Assembly: GCA_949317995.1 (NCBI GenBank)
Contig: OX439043.1
Span: forward strand, 3,526,501-3,590,500
Origin: Acholoe squamosa
Lineage: Eukaryota; Annelida; Polychaeta; Phyllodocida; Polynoidae
Direction of reading: 5' to 3'
DNA: 64,000 bases
The first letter of the stretch is position 1. Each line of letters opens with the position of its first letter. Made by a program: the position numbers and the translations under genes. The notes beneath the pieces are model-generated. The model saw only the letters and a list, made by a program, of their open reading frames with translations, was not told where the DNA came from and did no database searches. This document shows, one piece after another, positions 11,183 through 22,207 of the stretch.

Positions 11183-12110
11183 GAGTACCTTGTGAAGTAT
11201 GGGTGGGTGAACTGCACGCTAAGCTTCAACTCGTACCAGAACACCTACTCCGACATGCTGCTCAGGGCTAACCCCGACACGCGGGCACGGGAAGGTGTGT
11301 CCTCCAAGCCGCTGTGTACAGAGGAGGAGGCATCCAAGGGGTACGCCGCCATGCAGGTGTACTACAAACTACCTGAGACAGGCACCTTGGATGACAACAC
11401 GCTACGGTTAATGAACAGTAAGAGGTGCGGTAACCGGGACGCGTCAGGCGGAGAGAAGACGGAAGAACCCACACCGACACCTGGTTCAACCACAACAATG
11501 ACATCAAGAACAAGGCGGCGGTCAGGGAGAAAGCGGCGTGCAGCGCTGTTAGCCATCCAGAGGCTGAAGGAGGAGGAGCTGAAGGAGAAGCATGCCAAGG
11601 AGTGGTCCAACACGCACGGCTCAGTCATCATGGGGAAGATCCTCACCCAGACCAAGATCAGTCCCGCCGCCTCTGTCATACGCAGACAGCAGATCCTCGA
11701 CTCGTACCTAGAGCGGTACCGCCGGGAAGACTTTGCCACCACGGCTACACGCAAACACCGCCACAAGACCCGCAAATTCACCAAGAGCTCTGACTTGATC
11801 TTCCAATCAGCACGTGATCAGGTTCCCCCCGAGGCTGATCTGTATGAACGGGAAGTGAAGAGGCGTGGGAAGCGGTCTGCCATGATACATCTTAACCGGG
11901 CACAGCCGGAGGTGTTTAAGAAGGGCCGAGACGAGTGTGTGACCTGGAGAATACCTGACATCTGCTACTCACGGCGGATACCTGCAGCTGAACAACGCGG
12001 TATTGTGGAACTCGCCTTTAGAATGTGGTCTGAAGTGATACCTCTCTGCTTCTCTGAACAACGCGCTGGTCCCATCCGTAGTGTTGACATCCAGATCTGC
12101 TTTGCAAAAG
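11183..12110 (+). CDS. MMP21: MMP21 exon A: prodomain, furin sites, start of catalytic domain
   Basis: It is preceded by a good acceptor (CTCTCCCCCAG) and followed by GTGAGT. It encodes the prodomain (KYGWVN start), the variant cysteine switch, an extended Lys/Arg/Glu-rich linker with two dibasic processing sites, and the first catalytic strand and helix ([16 protein letters not shown]). At 928 bp it is by far the longest exon and ends in phase 1. Its GC content is clearly higher than that of the surrounding introns. Confidence 0.92.
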
Positions 12111-15100
12111 GTGAGTTGAGGCCTCGTACATTTAGTGTCTAACGTACATCATGGTTGTATCAGGGAGCAGAGGTTATTTAATTTAAATGGTACAAATTAA
12201 TGCTCCTATTGGATACATTTCATTGTATATAGCCATTCTCAGCTTCTTAAACTGCCCAACAAATCTATACCATTGATAATCCATAAATTGTTATATAATG
12301 GTTTAGTAAATGTGTTCTATGCGATTTCTTCCCTACCTAGACACCCACTTGAACTGTGACATCCCGTTTGACGGTAGTGGAGGTGAACTTGCACACTCAT
12401 GGAAACTGGGCAATATTCATTTTGACGATGCTGAGAACTACCGCCCGACAGGCAATGGTGGCATCAACCTACTTAAGGTACCTTTACTGTTTATGATAAT
12501 CATAATGACTCTTTATCATTAAATCATTTATGCGATTAGCCCTAAAAAATGATTTCATGTCTTACAAGTAATGAGATGAAACAAAACGTTCTGCAGGTTC
12601 AGTATACATTCTTTTCCTCATTTCGTTCACTTCAGAGTTTTCCAACTAATAATTACATATCGTAGTGGCATGTCTGTGTTTGTATATAATGTACCCAGAT
12701 GTATGTTATATTACTTGTAAGTTGAATTCCAGGTTGCCATACATGTGATGTAATGTAAGTTTAATATGACTTGTATTCCAGTTGGCGCTCTATGTAAGAA
12801 GTTTGATATATCTTGTATTCCAGGTGCCATACATTGAATGTGATAAGTTCCATGTGACTTATATTGCAGGTGTGGGTCTATAAGATATACTCAGATTGCC
12901 ATGTCTCATATTACAGGTTGCAGTCCATGAGATCGGGCACGTACTAGGGTTGAACCACACGCAGCGGGACTACTCCGTCATGTACTCCATCTACATCGGA
13001 CTTCCCACACAGTCTGACTTTGAACTGGGCTGGGAGGACAGGAAGGAGGTCCAGAAATACTATGGTCAGTTATCACAACTTGTTTTTACTCCATCTGATG
13101 TCAACATGGCTCCAAAATATAGGTTTCATTGATAGGAAGAATTAGATTTTCTTAACTTCTTGCACGATTTAGCACTTAATCAAAACATCTGATGCACCTT
13201 GACCTTTTTTATTCTGAGCAATGCATTTATACACCATACTGCCACCTTGAGACTAAAGCACTCAAAGATGGTCAGAATGATACATGAGAATTTATGTATC
13301 CTAATTTCATGTCAAGCAGCATCATACCATCCCTGAATTAATGATCACCTAATAGAGGTTGATCAACGATTTATGTCATGGGAGATATGACCGTTACTAT
13401 AGATTAATACTAGCAGCACCGTATTCAATGGGGGAATGGAATACAGTAGGCCTGTATTCAATGGCTGATGATCACATAACCTGCTGCTGCAAACAGAGTT
13501 AAATATTGTTGAGTTTCTTAATTTAAAAGCTTTCAAACCTGTGTAGCCATGACATAAATGCAAATGTCAACTCTCCATGGGATATTTTAGCATTGTATTC
13601 ACCGAGGTGAGGCTGTCCGGATTCAACTCCACCTATAAGCCGTCATTGAATACGGACAGCCTCACCTCGGTGAATACGATGCTGAAATATCCCATGGTCG
13701 TTGACATTTGCTTATGTAGTCCACTTCCACATTTTCCAGAGGGTGAATCCATTGCTGAAGTGTAAATGAAAGAATTTACAATACAATACAACAATAATGT
13801 TAACTTCTGCTTTGTAAAGTGGGTTAATCCATTTTTTAAAGTTGCTACTGGAGAGATGTACTGGTGATGAAATAACTGATAGCAGCCATCATGATGGGTA
13901 AAAATTAGGTCCTATCCTAACATTTCAGCAGCAAATAGAGGGAATTATTTCATTGGTCTTAAATTTATCCCACCTGACCCCTCTACTAATTGATTCTGTA
14001 CGCTTTCTCCTCTCATGTAGGTGTATGCAAGGGTAGGTTTGACACCGTCTTTGACTGGATCCGCCTGTCCGTCACCCAAGGCCTCATCTACAACACCTAC
14101 TTCTTCCGGTCGGAGCGCTACTGGATGTATGAGAACCGGTACAACCGGACGCGGTATGGTGACCCGCTGCTCATTAAGCACGAGTGGAAGGGTATCCCAG
14201 ACAAGGTGGACGCATACACACAGGTCATCCTCTGGGACCCCGAGGCCTACCGCTGGGACATCAGTACTTACTTCTTCAAGGGTAAGTCAGGACTTCGGTT
14301 ATTGAAGGTTAAAGCTCCTAAAATTCTGTGTTATGCTTAGATGTTTATGGCCTCAAGCACATGCCCAGATCACTTAAAGGTGTATGTTCTTGGGTAATAG
14401 TTGCACCTCCGATATCCTATAATGTCTTGCACAGTCAGTTTCCGGTCTGCCTAGTGTACAGGCCTTATGCTAGACGGCAGCTGTAGCTCCTGTAGAAGCA
14501 GAGGGAAGTCAGGGACACCTAGTGTTTGAAAATTGAACTATGCCAGACCGGAAACTGACTCCCTCCGGTGGGCGATAATACAGAATCGGCCCACCGGTGA
14601 AGAGTCTATAAGGATGTACCAATGCAATGCATTGGTGGACAGTAAACTCCCCAGTACTGCATTGGTGCATCATGCCCATCCTTCAGCAGTGTAGGTTCAG
14701 CACCCTGCATAAATGAGATCTAGGCAAAGGTCTTCCCAGCATTAAATTGATGCCATATGGGAGTCAAATAGACAGTAGACTCCAAAACACTGCACAAAAG
14801 TCCAATACATTCAATGGCCTCAAGCCCAGATCCCCAAAGCAGTTTTTCACCAATGTGATCTTTAGGCCTAAAGAAATATTGTTGCGTTCAGGTAACAGGG
14901 TTGAAAAAAATTAGGGTAGATAGGTAGGGGATTTTTTTTTATGAAATTTTTATTGACTGATTCTGAATCTAAAACGTTTTGATGCAAATTCAACATGTGG
15001 GTTGCAAACATTTTTCCGTCATTTTCCCATGAGCCTCAAATGATAAAAAGAAATTCGCCAAAAGGCCCATGAAAAATTTAGGGTAGGGGCAAAAAAATAG

Positions 15101-16431
15101 GATAGGTAGTGTTACCTGATCAAATCAACTTTTTTTAGGCCTTATGCATCATCTCATTCTTTACAGTTCAAGTTTTACCTGTTTTTCTGCTTTAGGAGAC
15201 ACGTTCTACATCTTTGACAGTAACAATGACCAGGTAGAACGCACCATGTTGATCTCCGACTACTTCGGACCCATGAATGACTCCAGTGAATCCATTCCTG
15301 ACAACTTGGACAGCGTGTTCTTTGAAATCCTCACCAAAAAGCTGCATTTCTTCAAAGGACAATGGGTATGTACCTTCTTAATCACGAATGAATACCTTTG
15401 TGATAATGCTTAATGGTCAGATCATAAGTCCTCTGGATAGGCAGAATCAGGGGTAGACATTTTTTCAACCATTGGTCACATGGGACAGCAGCTTCAGAAG
15501 TCTCCCAGCAAATTGTCTCATCTGTCGCCATGATTGGTCATCAATGGTGACTCCTTTTTGAGTGATAACTCATTCCGTCATCTTTCGCCACTGTGTGTTA
15601 GACTCACATGGCATAGCAATTGCTATTTCTGGTGATCTTGTGCTATAACGACGTCGTGTTTCATCTAGCGACATGTGTGAGCCACTTCACACAGGTTGAC
15701 GAGGATTCACGACAATTTGCTGGGCTGTGTGGTCATACCTAATCGGCAGGCCACGAGCTATTATTTTAGATATGACTAGGAATATCATGGTATTTGCTGC
15801 TTTATTCAAGACGTACTGAAAATGGTCAGCTTTCCAAAAATATACAACATGACTACTTAAAAAATGAAAATAGTCTTGTCAGTGAGAGTCTTTTCATAGC
15901 AGTATAACACAGTGAAAGGGAGATTCGAGCATCAAAGAGAGGGAAATTGTTTCCAATACCTGAAGAACTTCCCACAAATATGGATACCAAAGAATGTAGC
16001 ATTGTTTAGTAGGGACACCTTCCCTTCTGTGAACTGTTTCTGTATATATCCAATGGTACGATTGTCTAAAATGTCCACCTTTCTCTATACAGGTGTATAT
16101 CTACGACCCCGCGGCCGGCTCCAACAGGTGCTGCGAGGCAAAGGTAAAGTTCACAGACTACTACCCAACACCTGAGGGTAAGGCGCTCGCTGGTGACATT
16201 GATGCTGTCTATTACTCCCATACCCTCCGCAAACAGTACTTCTTCAAGGACGAAGATGTGTGGATTAACGAAGGAGGTAAAAATTCACCAAACCGCCTAA
16301 GTTTCAGGAAGGAGTGGTTCGGCATATGGTTTGACATATGTGAAGTGGGAACGCATCCAAGCGTGTCTAATCCACTGGTATTACCAGCGCATCAAGCACA
16401 TCCAACTCACCCACCTCATCCCCCCTCATAG
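11183..16431 (+). CDS. MMP21: Matrix metalloproteinase-21 (six exons, 5' exon missing)
   Basis: A secreted zinc endopeptidase; vertebrate MMP21 acts in left-right body patterning. Exons: 11183-12110, 12341-12477, 12917-13064, 14021-14281, 15196-15365, 16093-16431; all internal borders are GT/AG and phases agree (0,1,0,1,1,0). The 660 residues seen hold a peptidoglycan-binding-like prodomain, a cysteine switch KRCGNRD (C82; usual PRCGVPD), basic cleavage sites RKRR (116-119) and RGKR (228-231), a catalytic domain with [11 protein letters not shown] (H359, E360, H363, H369) and Met-turn M377, then a hemopexin domain bounded by C407 and C631. FRMWSEV, FDGSG, GDIHFDD-like (GNIHFDD) and [13 protein letters not shown] blocks are those of MMP21 rather than other MMPs. 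The signal-peptide exon was not found upstream; the phase-0 start at 11183 fits a separate first exon. The roughly 110-residue basic insert between the two cleavage sites and the His/Pro-rich tail are unusual. Confidence 0.93.
12341..12477 (+). CDS. MMP21: MMP21 exon B: catalytic domain, structural metal-site region
   Basis: 137 bp between a TTCCCTACCTAG acceptor and a GTACC donor, phase 1 to 0. It encodes [17 protein letters not shown] and [10 protein letters not shown], the part that in MMPs carries the structural zinc and calcium ligands. It ends in NLLK, immediately before the zinc-binding exon. Confidence 0.9.
12697..12916 (+). repeat. Run of splice-acceptor-like repeats before the catalytic exon
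   Basis: Between 12731 and the true acceptor (AG at 12915-12916) the intron holds a degenerate tandem repeat of 42-49 bp. Each unit ends in a 3'-splice-site-like TNTATTNCAG-G: AG at 12731-12732, 12780-12781, 12822-12823, 12868-12869 and finally 12915-12916. Several copies are followed by a GTTGC or GTGCCATACAT sequence, resembling the start of the exon. Confidence 0.6.
12917..13064 (+). CDS. MMP21: MMP21 exon C: zinc-binding helix and Met-turn
   Basis: 148 bp, starting in phase 0 with [14 protein letters not shown]: three zinc-ligand histidines and the catalytic glutamate are all present. The Met-turn follows eight residues later (YSVMYS). The exon ends with [15 protein letters not shown], the last catalytic helix. 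The acceptor is TATTACAG and the donor GTCAGT. All catalytic residues are intact, so the enzyme should be active. Confidence 0.95.
13553..13716. mobile_element. Near-perfect hairpin (foldback element) in an MMP21 intron
   Basis: Two arms of about 65 bp face each other around a loop of about 20 bp. The left arm carries CCATGGGATATTTTAGCAT and CACCGAGGTGAGGCTGTCCG; the right arm carries their reverse complements up to CCCATGG. The arms continue outward into GCAAATGTCAA and its complement. It lies in the intron between exons C and D on the transcribed strand, so the pre-mRNA would form a long stem. Confidence 0.75.
14021..14281 (+). CDS. MMP21: MMP21 exon D: hemopexin repeats 1-2
   Basis: 261 bp, phase 1 to 1, flanked by TCTCATGTAG and GTAAGT. 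It opens with the first hemopexin cysteine ([15 protein letters not shown]) and encodes [20 protein letters not shown] and a second blade ending STYFFKG. The [10 protein letters not shown] block is an MMP21 hallmark. NRT is a potential N-glycosylation site. Confidence 0.93.
14433..14560. repeat. Foldback repeat in an MMP21 intron
   Basis: Inverted arms AGTCAGTTTCCGGTCTGCC and its near-complement (TGCCAGACCGGAAACTGACT) enclose about 90 bp. It is a small MITE-like palindrome with no coding capacity. Confidence 0.55.
14605..14700. repeat. Remnant of TTAA foldback family
   Basis: Contains CCAATGCAATGCATTGGTG and GCATTGGTGCATCATGCCC, the arm motif shared with the foldback family at 26868-27123 and 62955-63219, but no intact ends. 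Confidence 0.45.
14889..15118. mobile_element. Short MITE with CAGGTAAC...GTTACCTG ends
   Basis: 230 bp bounded by CAGGTAAC and GTTACCTG. Inner matching blocks are AAATTAGGGTAGATAGGTAG on the left and AATTTAGGGTAGGGGC on the right. It lies in the intron between MMP21 exons D and E. No clear target duplication is seen. Confidence 0.45.
15196..15365 (+). CDS. MMP21: MMP21 exon E: hemopexin repeat 3
   Basis: 170 bp, phase 1 to 0, between TTCTGCTTTAG and GTATGT. It encodes [12 protein letters not shown] and the blade closing [20 protein letters not shown], matching the third hemopexin repeat with its typical D-[SA]-x-F start. Confidence 0.9.
15366..16092 (+). other. MMP21 intron without further features
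   Basis: 727-bp intron between exons E and F, with a GTATGT donor and a TTTCTCTATACAG acceptor. A diverged palindromic-looking segment lies at about 15440-15740 (several TGGTCA/TGACC and TCGCCA/GGCGA-like pieces), but no clean element ends are visible. Confidence 0.4.
16093..16431 (+). CDS. MMP21: MMP21 exon F: hemopexin repeat 4 and C-terminal tail
   Basis: 339 bp ending in TAG at 16429-16431. It encodes the fourth blade ([19 protein letters not shown]) and the closing cysteine in WFDICEV (C631), which should pair with C407. Vertebrate MMP21 ends about ten residues after this cysteine. Here a 29-residue His/Pro-rich tail ([13 protein letters not shown]) follows. A vicinal CC pair at residues 561-562 is an extra feature. 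Confidence 0.9.
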   Translation: MYIYDPAAGSNRCCEAKVKFTDYYPTPEGKALAGDIDAVYYSHTLRKQYFFKDEDVWINEGGKNSPNRLSFRKEWFGIWFDICEVGTHPSVSNPLVLPAHQAHPTHPPHPPS

Positions 16432-16604
16432 CACTGACATCCGCATGGTATGTGGTCATGTGACTTGGTGAACCAATCAATGCCTGGCAGTAGTGGCTCG
16501 AGCAGCACAGACTGTCCAGACACGTTTAGCCATACCTTTTACATATGGTAACTGTTAGCTATACAACCACTCCCTTCTTAATACATTATGGAACTGCTTG
16601 GCAG

Positions 16605-16743
16605 ATATCAAAGTTTACATAAATACCAAAGAACCTTTCTATCAGGATAAGTTTGGTGAACCAATTGATGTCAGAAGCCTTTCAGAGAGGCGGAAGTGGA
16701 ATTTCGAGAAGAAGACATTGCTTGGTATCCTATGTAGGGCCAG
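16605..16743 (+). other. Exon-like open segment downstream of MMP21 (unassigned)
   Basis: A 46-codon open stretch with balanced codon use lies between an acceptor-like GCTTGGCAG and a donor-like CCAG-GTATAG. It encodes charged sequence (KVYINTKEPFYQ, SLSERRKWNFEKK). It matches nothing I recognise, and the polypyrimidine tract is poor. It might be an alternative 3' exon or chance. Confidence 0.2.
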
Positions 16744-19700
16744 GTATAGACATGCTGGGACCTACGCTGACCGTGTCGGAAATAACCACAGAATCCCTCA
16801 GTGCCAAATGGCGCCCAACTGATATCCCCCATCATATGAGCAAGTGACAAAACTAGCAGCTGTTATCCAAAGCTAGTCTAGTACAAACTAAATGCTCTGG
16901 GGGCGAAGCACTATGGTTGGACATGTCATATCTAAAAATGCATACAGCAGTGGACAAGGCAACTTCATCTATAAAATTTCTATAGCAGTTTCTTGAGTGT
17001 TTGCAGGGTAGCACTTTTGTCTGTCTCATTTCTAATCTGAAAAAAAAGAGTTGGGAAGTACGGATCAACAGAGCATCGCATCTGTGGAGCTGGGGATCAG
17101 TAAACGAAGTTGGCTTCACAACAGTTGGTGACAGTTGTGACAGTGATAGTATTGAAAGCTATTGACAGCTATAAGAATGACAGGGTAAATGACTGTGGGT
17201 GTTGGCTCTAATGGAGCTGCAGACCCATTGTGTTGAAGGTACATGGTCAGTGCACAAAGTGTGAGTCATGTCGTAATATGGCGACACTTATAAAGCATGA
17301 GGAAGACAGTCGCTGCGGTAGAACTCATGGTGTGTGTCAACCACCCAGTGCACTGCCACCCATTTTTTCCGACACAAACTACAAATGGCAAATCTGTGAT
17401 ATTCTGAGTTGGTTTATTGTTTATTTTTCTTTGAAGGCGATAATGATACACAAAGCGCCAAGGGCGGAGGAACTTTGTACTTAATAGCTAAACATTGACC
17501 CAGCAACCATACTTGTAAATACCAATACCACTACATATGTATATCATGTTCAGCATAGGCCAAAACCAAGCGGAACCAAAGGTAATCAGAGATTGGAAGG
17601 TTTCGGAAGATAATTCTTTGTTTACTATGAAGGTTCATTATGATTATAGCAACATGTTCAATAGCCAGGGTTTCGAGCACTGAATATGTATAGCGAATTG
17701 GCACCGTTGTCATTCAGTGAGACTGCTGACCAGTAGGGGGTGCTTCATGCACTTGTACAAGCAGCCTATACAAAAGTTCTATCAAGGATATACAGTAGAT
17801 GGCGTTAGTGTCGACCAAGCCAAACTGCTCCTGCTACAGGGCCATGGTGAGTTCCTCTCTTACTCACTGCAGAGTGTACCTCAAGATTTGAAATGCTATA
17901 GAAGGTGATTGGTGATTTTTTTCAATGCAATATTTATTGGATATCTAGATACACTATTTCTCGCTGCATATCTCTGATTTCTAAGCTCTTGGAACCGTTT
18001 TTCAATTTCAAAACAGTATAATTGTGAGAGGTGTTTCTGCCCCCTCAATAGGCCTATGGGGCTGCAGGGGCTGGGTGGGTGAGTAGCCCCTGTAGCCTAG
18101 GGGTCAACTAGGACGCCAACTAGTGTATCAAACTGATAAAATGATTGTATACAATAACCTATTCATGTACATACATACCTTTGTGATGTCTTCCATGTAA
18201 TTCTAGTCCATCACTTTTCGTTGAAAAAGAATTATTTGTATATACGGACCAACGTACAAGTGCATGTCTTAAGTTATTGATAGTGAAGCGTAAAACTATT
18301 TATTGCACTAAAATTAAGCTCCGATCCCCCTCCTGATACCAGTCACTGTTACTGTAGCCTTGTACTTAATCCGTGCCAATTCACTCGATAAAGACCAATA
18401 TTGAATTAAAGTGTCATGCCCCTCAGTCTTTATGATAAGTGTGTGCAGCCCTGGCTTCCAGTGCCTGCATTCATCCAGAATGTGGTTGATACACCTCCAG
18501 AGGGCGCACATGATGCACTAATGAAGTGCTGTCAGTTCATAGGTGCATCATACCGGCCAATGGGCATCATACACCAATGCATTATAATGGCCCTTAGACA
18601 TACAGTTGATCTTGAACAATTCTGTACCTTTGCTACAAGATGTTACAATACTATTATTTGTTGAAAGATATGTCAAAATTAGAGGTGTCCCTTCCTCCTT
18701 GTTGATCAACATTACATTTGTAGAAGGATTAGAGAACAAATCTACAAACATAGCTGCTGTATTTTTTATATTAGTCTCCATCCTTCAGAAGGACATGTCA
18801 TCATAAGATACTCCTTCTGTGTTAGCTCAAAAAAATCTCACAAGATATTTTGATATTTTCCATGATGAGCATCGTAAAGAAAAATTGGTCAGCTCGCTCC
18901 TTGCTGGCCTTCGTTCCTGTATGATTTCTCACAATTCCTCATTATAAGGGTTTTTTGGATCAGTTTAATAGGATGTCAAATGACAGAACCTTTGACTTAT
19001 TATTTTATTTTTAATCAGATATTTGACAATCATTCTGGACCCTTCCATTTGATACATAATAATTCTAACAATTCAAAAAAAAAAAATAGGAGTCCTGGGG
19101 GGTCCTGATCCCCTGTCTACTGCAGAGAGTAGCTGCCTACCTGTACCTGAAATTGTCTACAAGCCATTTATGATGGTTACTGTTCTGCCTAAATCCTTAT
19201 TACTTTCAACACAACTGTAAACTCACCCTTAAACTGAAAATTGGTCATTCAAGCATTCAAAATGTTGAACTTTTCGGTAAAATTGTCATCAGGTTATTGT
19301 TCTGGGTACAAATCATGAAAAATACTTATAGAGAGTTTGCATTATAATACATATATTATCCCACCGAGTGCTGTATGAATGAGTTCAATAGGCATTCAAT
19401 AAAAAGATCGCTCAGATATTATAATCTATCGTCTCTCTATTGTTTGGAATGGCGCATGTGCACAAACCCTTGTATTTTGATGTATGAATCATGAACCCAA
19501 ATCATATAATTTAAATCATTGAAAGCATATCTTGAAGCATTGGAATTGCATCTCATTTTATATGGGCTTCAAATTGCATGGCCCTATGCACTCCCAAGGT
19601 CAGGGGTTTTCTGAATATGCCAACAAAATGTTCTCTTCACTCCTATTGCATGTGAATGTTGCTTATGAAGACCTGTTTACAGTACAGTAGCAGAAAACCT

Positions 19701-20506
19701 AACCAATCTAACACCTACTCCTTCACAGCACAACTTTAACATAAAACAGAAACAATGTGACTTAGTTGTACCACAGCCAGTTCCGTCTGCATGTTAGTAA
19801 TGGCGGTATGTGTTGTTACTTGTCCTGTTTGTGTTGTCTCTGTGTAATGTGGTAATGACAACCATTGTTAATTTGCATGAACTGCTAAGCTGACAGGTGC
19901 ATGATTGCTGATGTCTAGAGACCATATTTCAATACCAGACTGGAAGTTGTTGCATCATGCCTTTCAGGCCTCAGTTCACAAAATACTATGTTGACGTCAA
20001 AAGTTCATCACAGTCCATTCGTTCAGTGAAGCTCAAGTTCAGTATTGTCAAAGTTTCTGTACCATTTGAACAGTTGATATAAAGAGATAGATGAATTGTT
20101 TGCGTATTAACGTCAGAAATCAAGTAGTTGGATTATCTGCTTAATGAGATTAGCCATTTGTTTGAATCCCTGATCAAACAGCTGTGATATGTTTGAGTTT
20201 ACCTGCTTGAGCTAAAGTGACTGTTTCGAGTAGACCGAAAAAACTTATTTTCTATATGAACTGGGTCTGCAGGCACTGCAGCAAAAGAGGTCTTGATGAA
20301 CATATCATAACATGCACAAACTATGTACAAAGCTATTATTATAATGTATACATTGGGTAGATACAGTCTTTCAATGAGCTTGTAGCAATGCTTCCAAAGC
20401 TAGACAGGGAGAGTGGTATGTTTCTGACATATGATGGATTATCTAGATGATTTTCATGATGAATATGTTATAGCATAGTTGATGATTTACTATACACAAC
20501 CCCAGA
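16744..20506. other. Gene-poor stretch downstream of MMP21
   Basis: No convincing gene. A TTAA-family remnant sits near 18485-18600 (GATGCACTAATGAAGTGCTG, then GGTGCATCATACCGGCCAAT). An open piece at 17775-17851 ends in a donor-like CATG-GTGAGT but has no good acceptor. The MMP21 polyadenylation site was not located. Confidence 0.4.
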
Positions 20507-21046
20507 GGTTCAGCATGATGTAGCCCTGGTGAGTAGTAACGTCAACACCAGGGCTGGTTCAGCATGATGTAGCCCTGGTGAGTAGTGACGTCAACACCAG
20601 GGCTGGTTCAGCATGATGTAGCCCTGGTGAGTAGTGACGTCAACACCAGGGCTGGTTCAGCATGATGTAGCCCTGGTGAGTAGTGACGTCAACACCAGGG
20701 CTGGTTCAGCAAGATGTAGCCCTGGTGAGTAGTGACGTCAACACCAGGGCTGGCTCACCATGATGTAGCCCTGGTGAGTAGTGACGTCAACACCAGGGCT
20801 GGTTCAGCATGATGTAGCCCTGGTGAGTAGTGACGTCAACACCAGGGCTGGTTCAGCATGATGTAGCCCTGGTGAGTAGTGACGTCAACACCAGGGCTGG
20901 TTCAGCATGATGTAGCCCTGGTGAGTAGTGACGTCAACACCAGGGCTGGTTCAGCAAGATGTAGCCCTGGTGAGTAGTGACGTCAACACCAGGGCTGGTT
21001 CAGCAAGATGTAGCCCTGGTGAGTAGTGACGTCAACACCAGGGCTG
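20507..21046. repeat. 49-bp satellite, 11 copies, each with a TGACGTCA site
   Basis: Eleven nearly identical 49-bp units (GGTTCAGCATGATG, then TAGCCCTGGTGAGTAG, TGACGTCA, ACACCAGGGCT). Within each unit AGCCCTGGTG and CACCAGGGCT form an inverted pair around the TGACGTCA palindrome. Ten of eleven units have the full palindrome (the first has TAACGTCA). The array passes on the right into GCATTCATGCACCATGACAA, which is the arm of the TTAA foldback family. Confidence 0.95.
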
Positions 21047-22207
21047 CATTCATGCACCATGACAACAAAAGGGCATGTAGCATCAAGTGTGCCCTATGAG
21101 GTTAATGGTTGTATGTAGCTCTCTATAGTATGCACAACAGAGGGTTCAGGTCCACGAACCTAGAACAGAAAAGGTTTACAAAGTTCCAGCACTCACTCTA
21201 TACATACCCTGGTTGTGTAATGTCTACACTTTATTGAACTCAAATCCCTTCCTTCCCTTTACATAGAAGACTTCTCCCGTATTCTTGTTGACCTTGGCCT
21301 TAGACATAATTTGACCTTGACCTCTTGTTGGTCAGTGCTCCTCAGTTTGCTATTGTAGAATTAGAAAGACAAACACATCTACATTGTGTATCATCCCCTC
21401 ATAGAGTTCAGTGTGTTCAATCCCCTAACACCCCCTCCCCACTACTCTTTATTAATGATGCCAGGTCTACATCTGGAAGCCGATTAGTTAGAATAAGACA
21501 GGAAGCGTACAATGCTATATTAGGTATACACGTATTGCCTCGTATGTACACGGAGGCAGCTTCTGCTACAGAACACTAAATCTCAATGACGCATCCACGA
21601 CTCGTGGAGAAGAATATAAACTCGATGAGTTAATGATAAACATGTAATGGCGCTAGAACATAAACACAAGATGAGCCCATCATCTGCTATAGAATACTGA
21701 CAACTGTATATAGAGAATAACTACAAGGTCAACAACGTCCGGTTACACTGCACATGCGTGGTAGATGACAATTTGGTATTTCCGGTCTATGTATACACAC
21801 ATATCTGTGTATTGTCCGGTCACCCATGCGTTTAAATTATTCTGTAGAATTCGCAACCCCCTATATTGATATATATGTTGTGTATCCCTCTCCCTGGTGT
21901 TTATAAATAGACCTGATGTCATTGCTATTAATAGACCTGACGTCAGCAGCATTTGATATGTCATTACATTTTCGTACTGTGACGTCATGTAACAATGCAT
22001 GTTCAAAGCACGGAATAAAAGCATTCCTAATTAGCATGAATGATCTGTCTGTTGTCTTGTTTTAGTGTATCTTGTGGTGTCTGCTGTTTGCTTTCTCCTG
22101 GTGAGATGTTTTCAGCTAATTTCGGTGTTCATCAGTTCATCTTTAGTTATGCCTATATATTTTGGGTGGCTCTGCTTGATGTTTGCATGAACATTAATCC
22201 TTCCATG
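21047..22207. other. Intergenic, nothing recognised
   Basis: It starts with about 60 bp of foldback-family sequence. After that I see no element ends and no coding frame with recognisable content. Confidence 0.4.

Noticed and set aside
11268..11784. Minus-strand and alternate-frame proteins over MMP21 exon A
   Set aside because: Shadow frames of a GC-rich exon; the + frame carries the recognisable MMP21 blocks and splice sites.
17717..17908. Possible exon ending in a GTGAGT donor
   Set aside because: No acceptor with a pyrimidine tract, no recognisable domain, and no partner exon nearby.
20507..21046. CRISPR-like array of palindromic repeats
   Set aside because: Units are contiguous and identical, without unique spacers.
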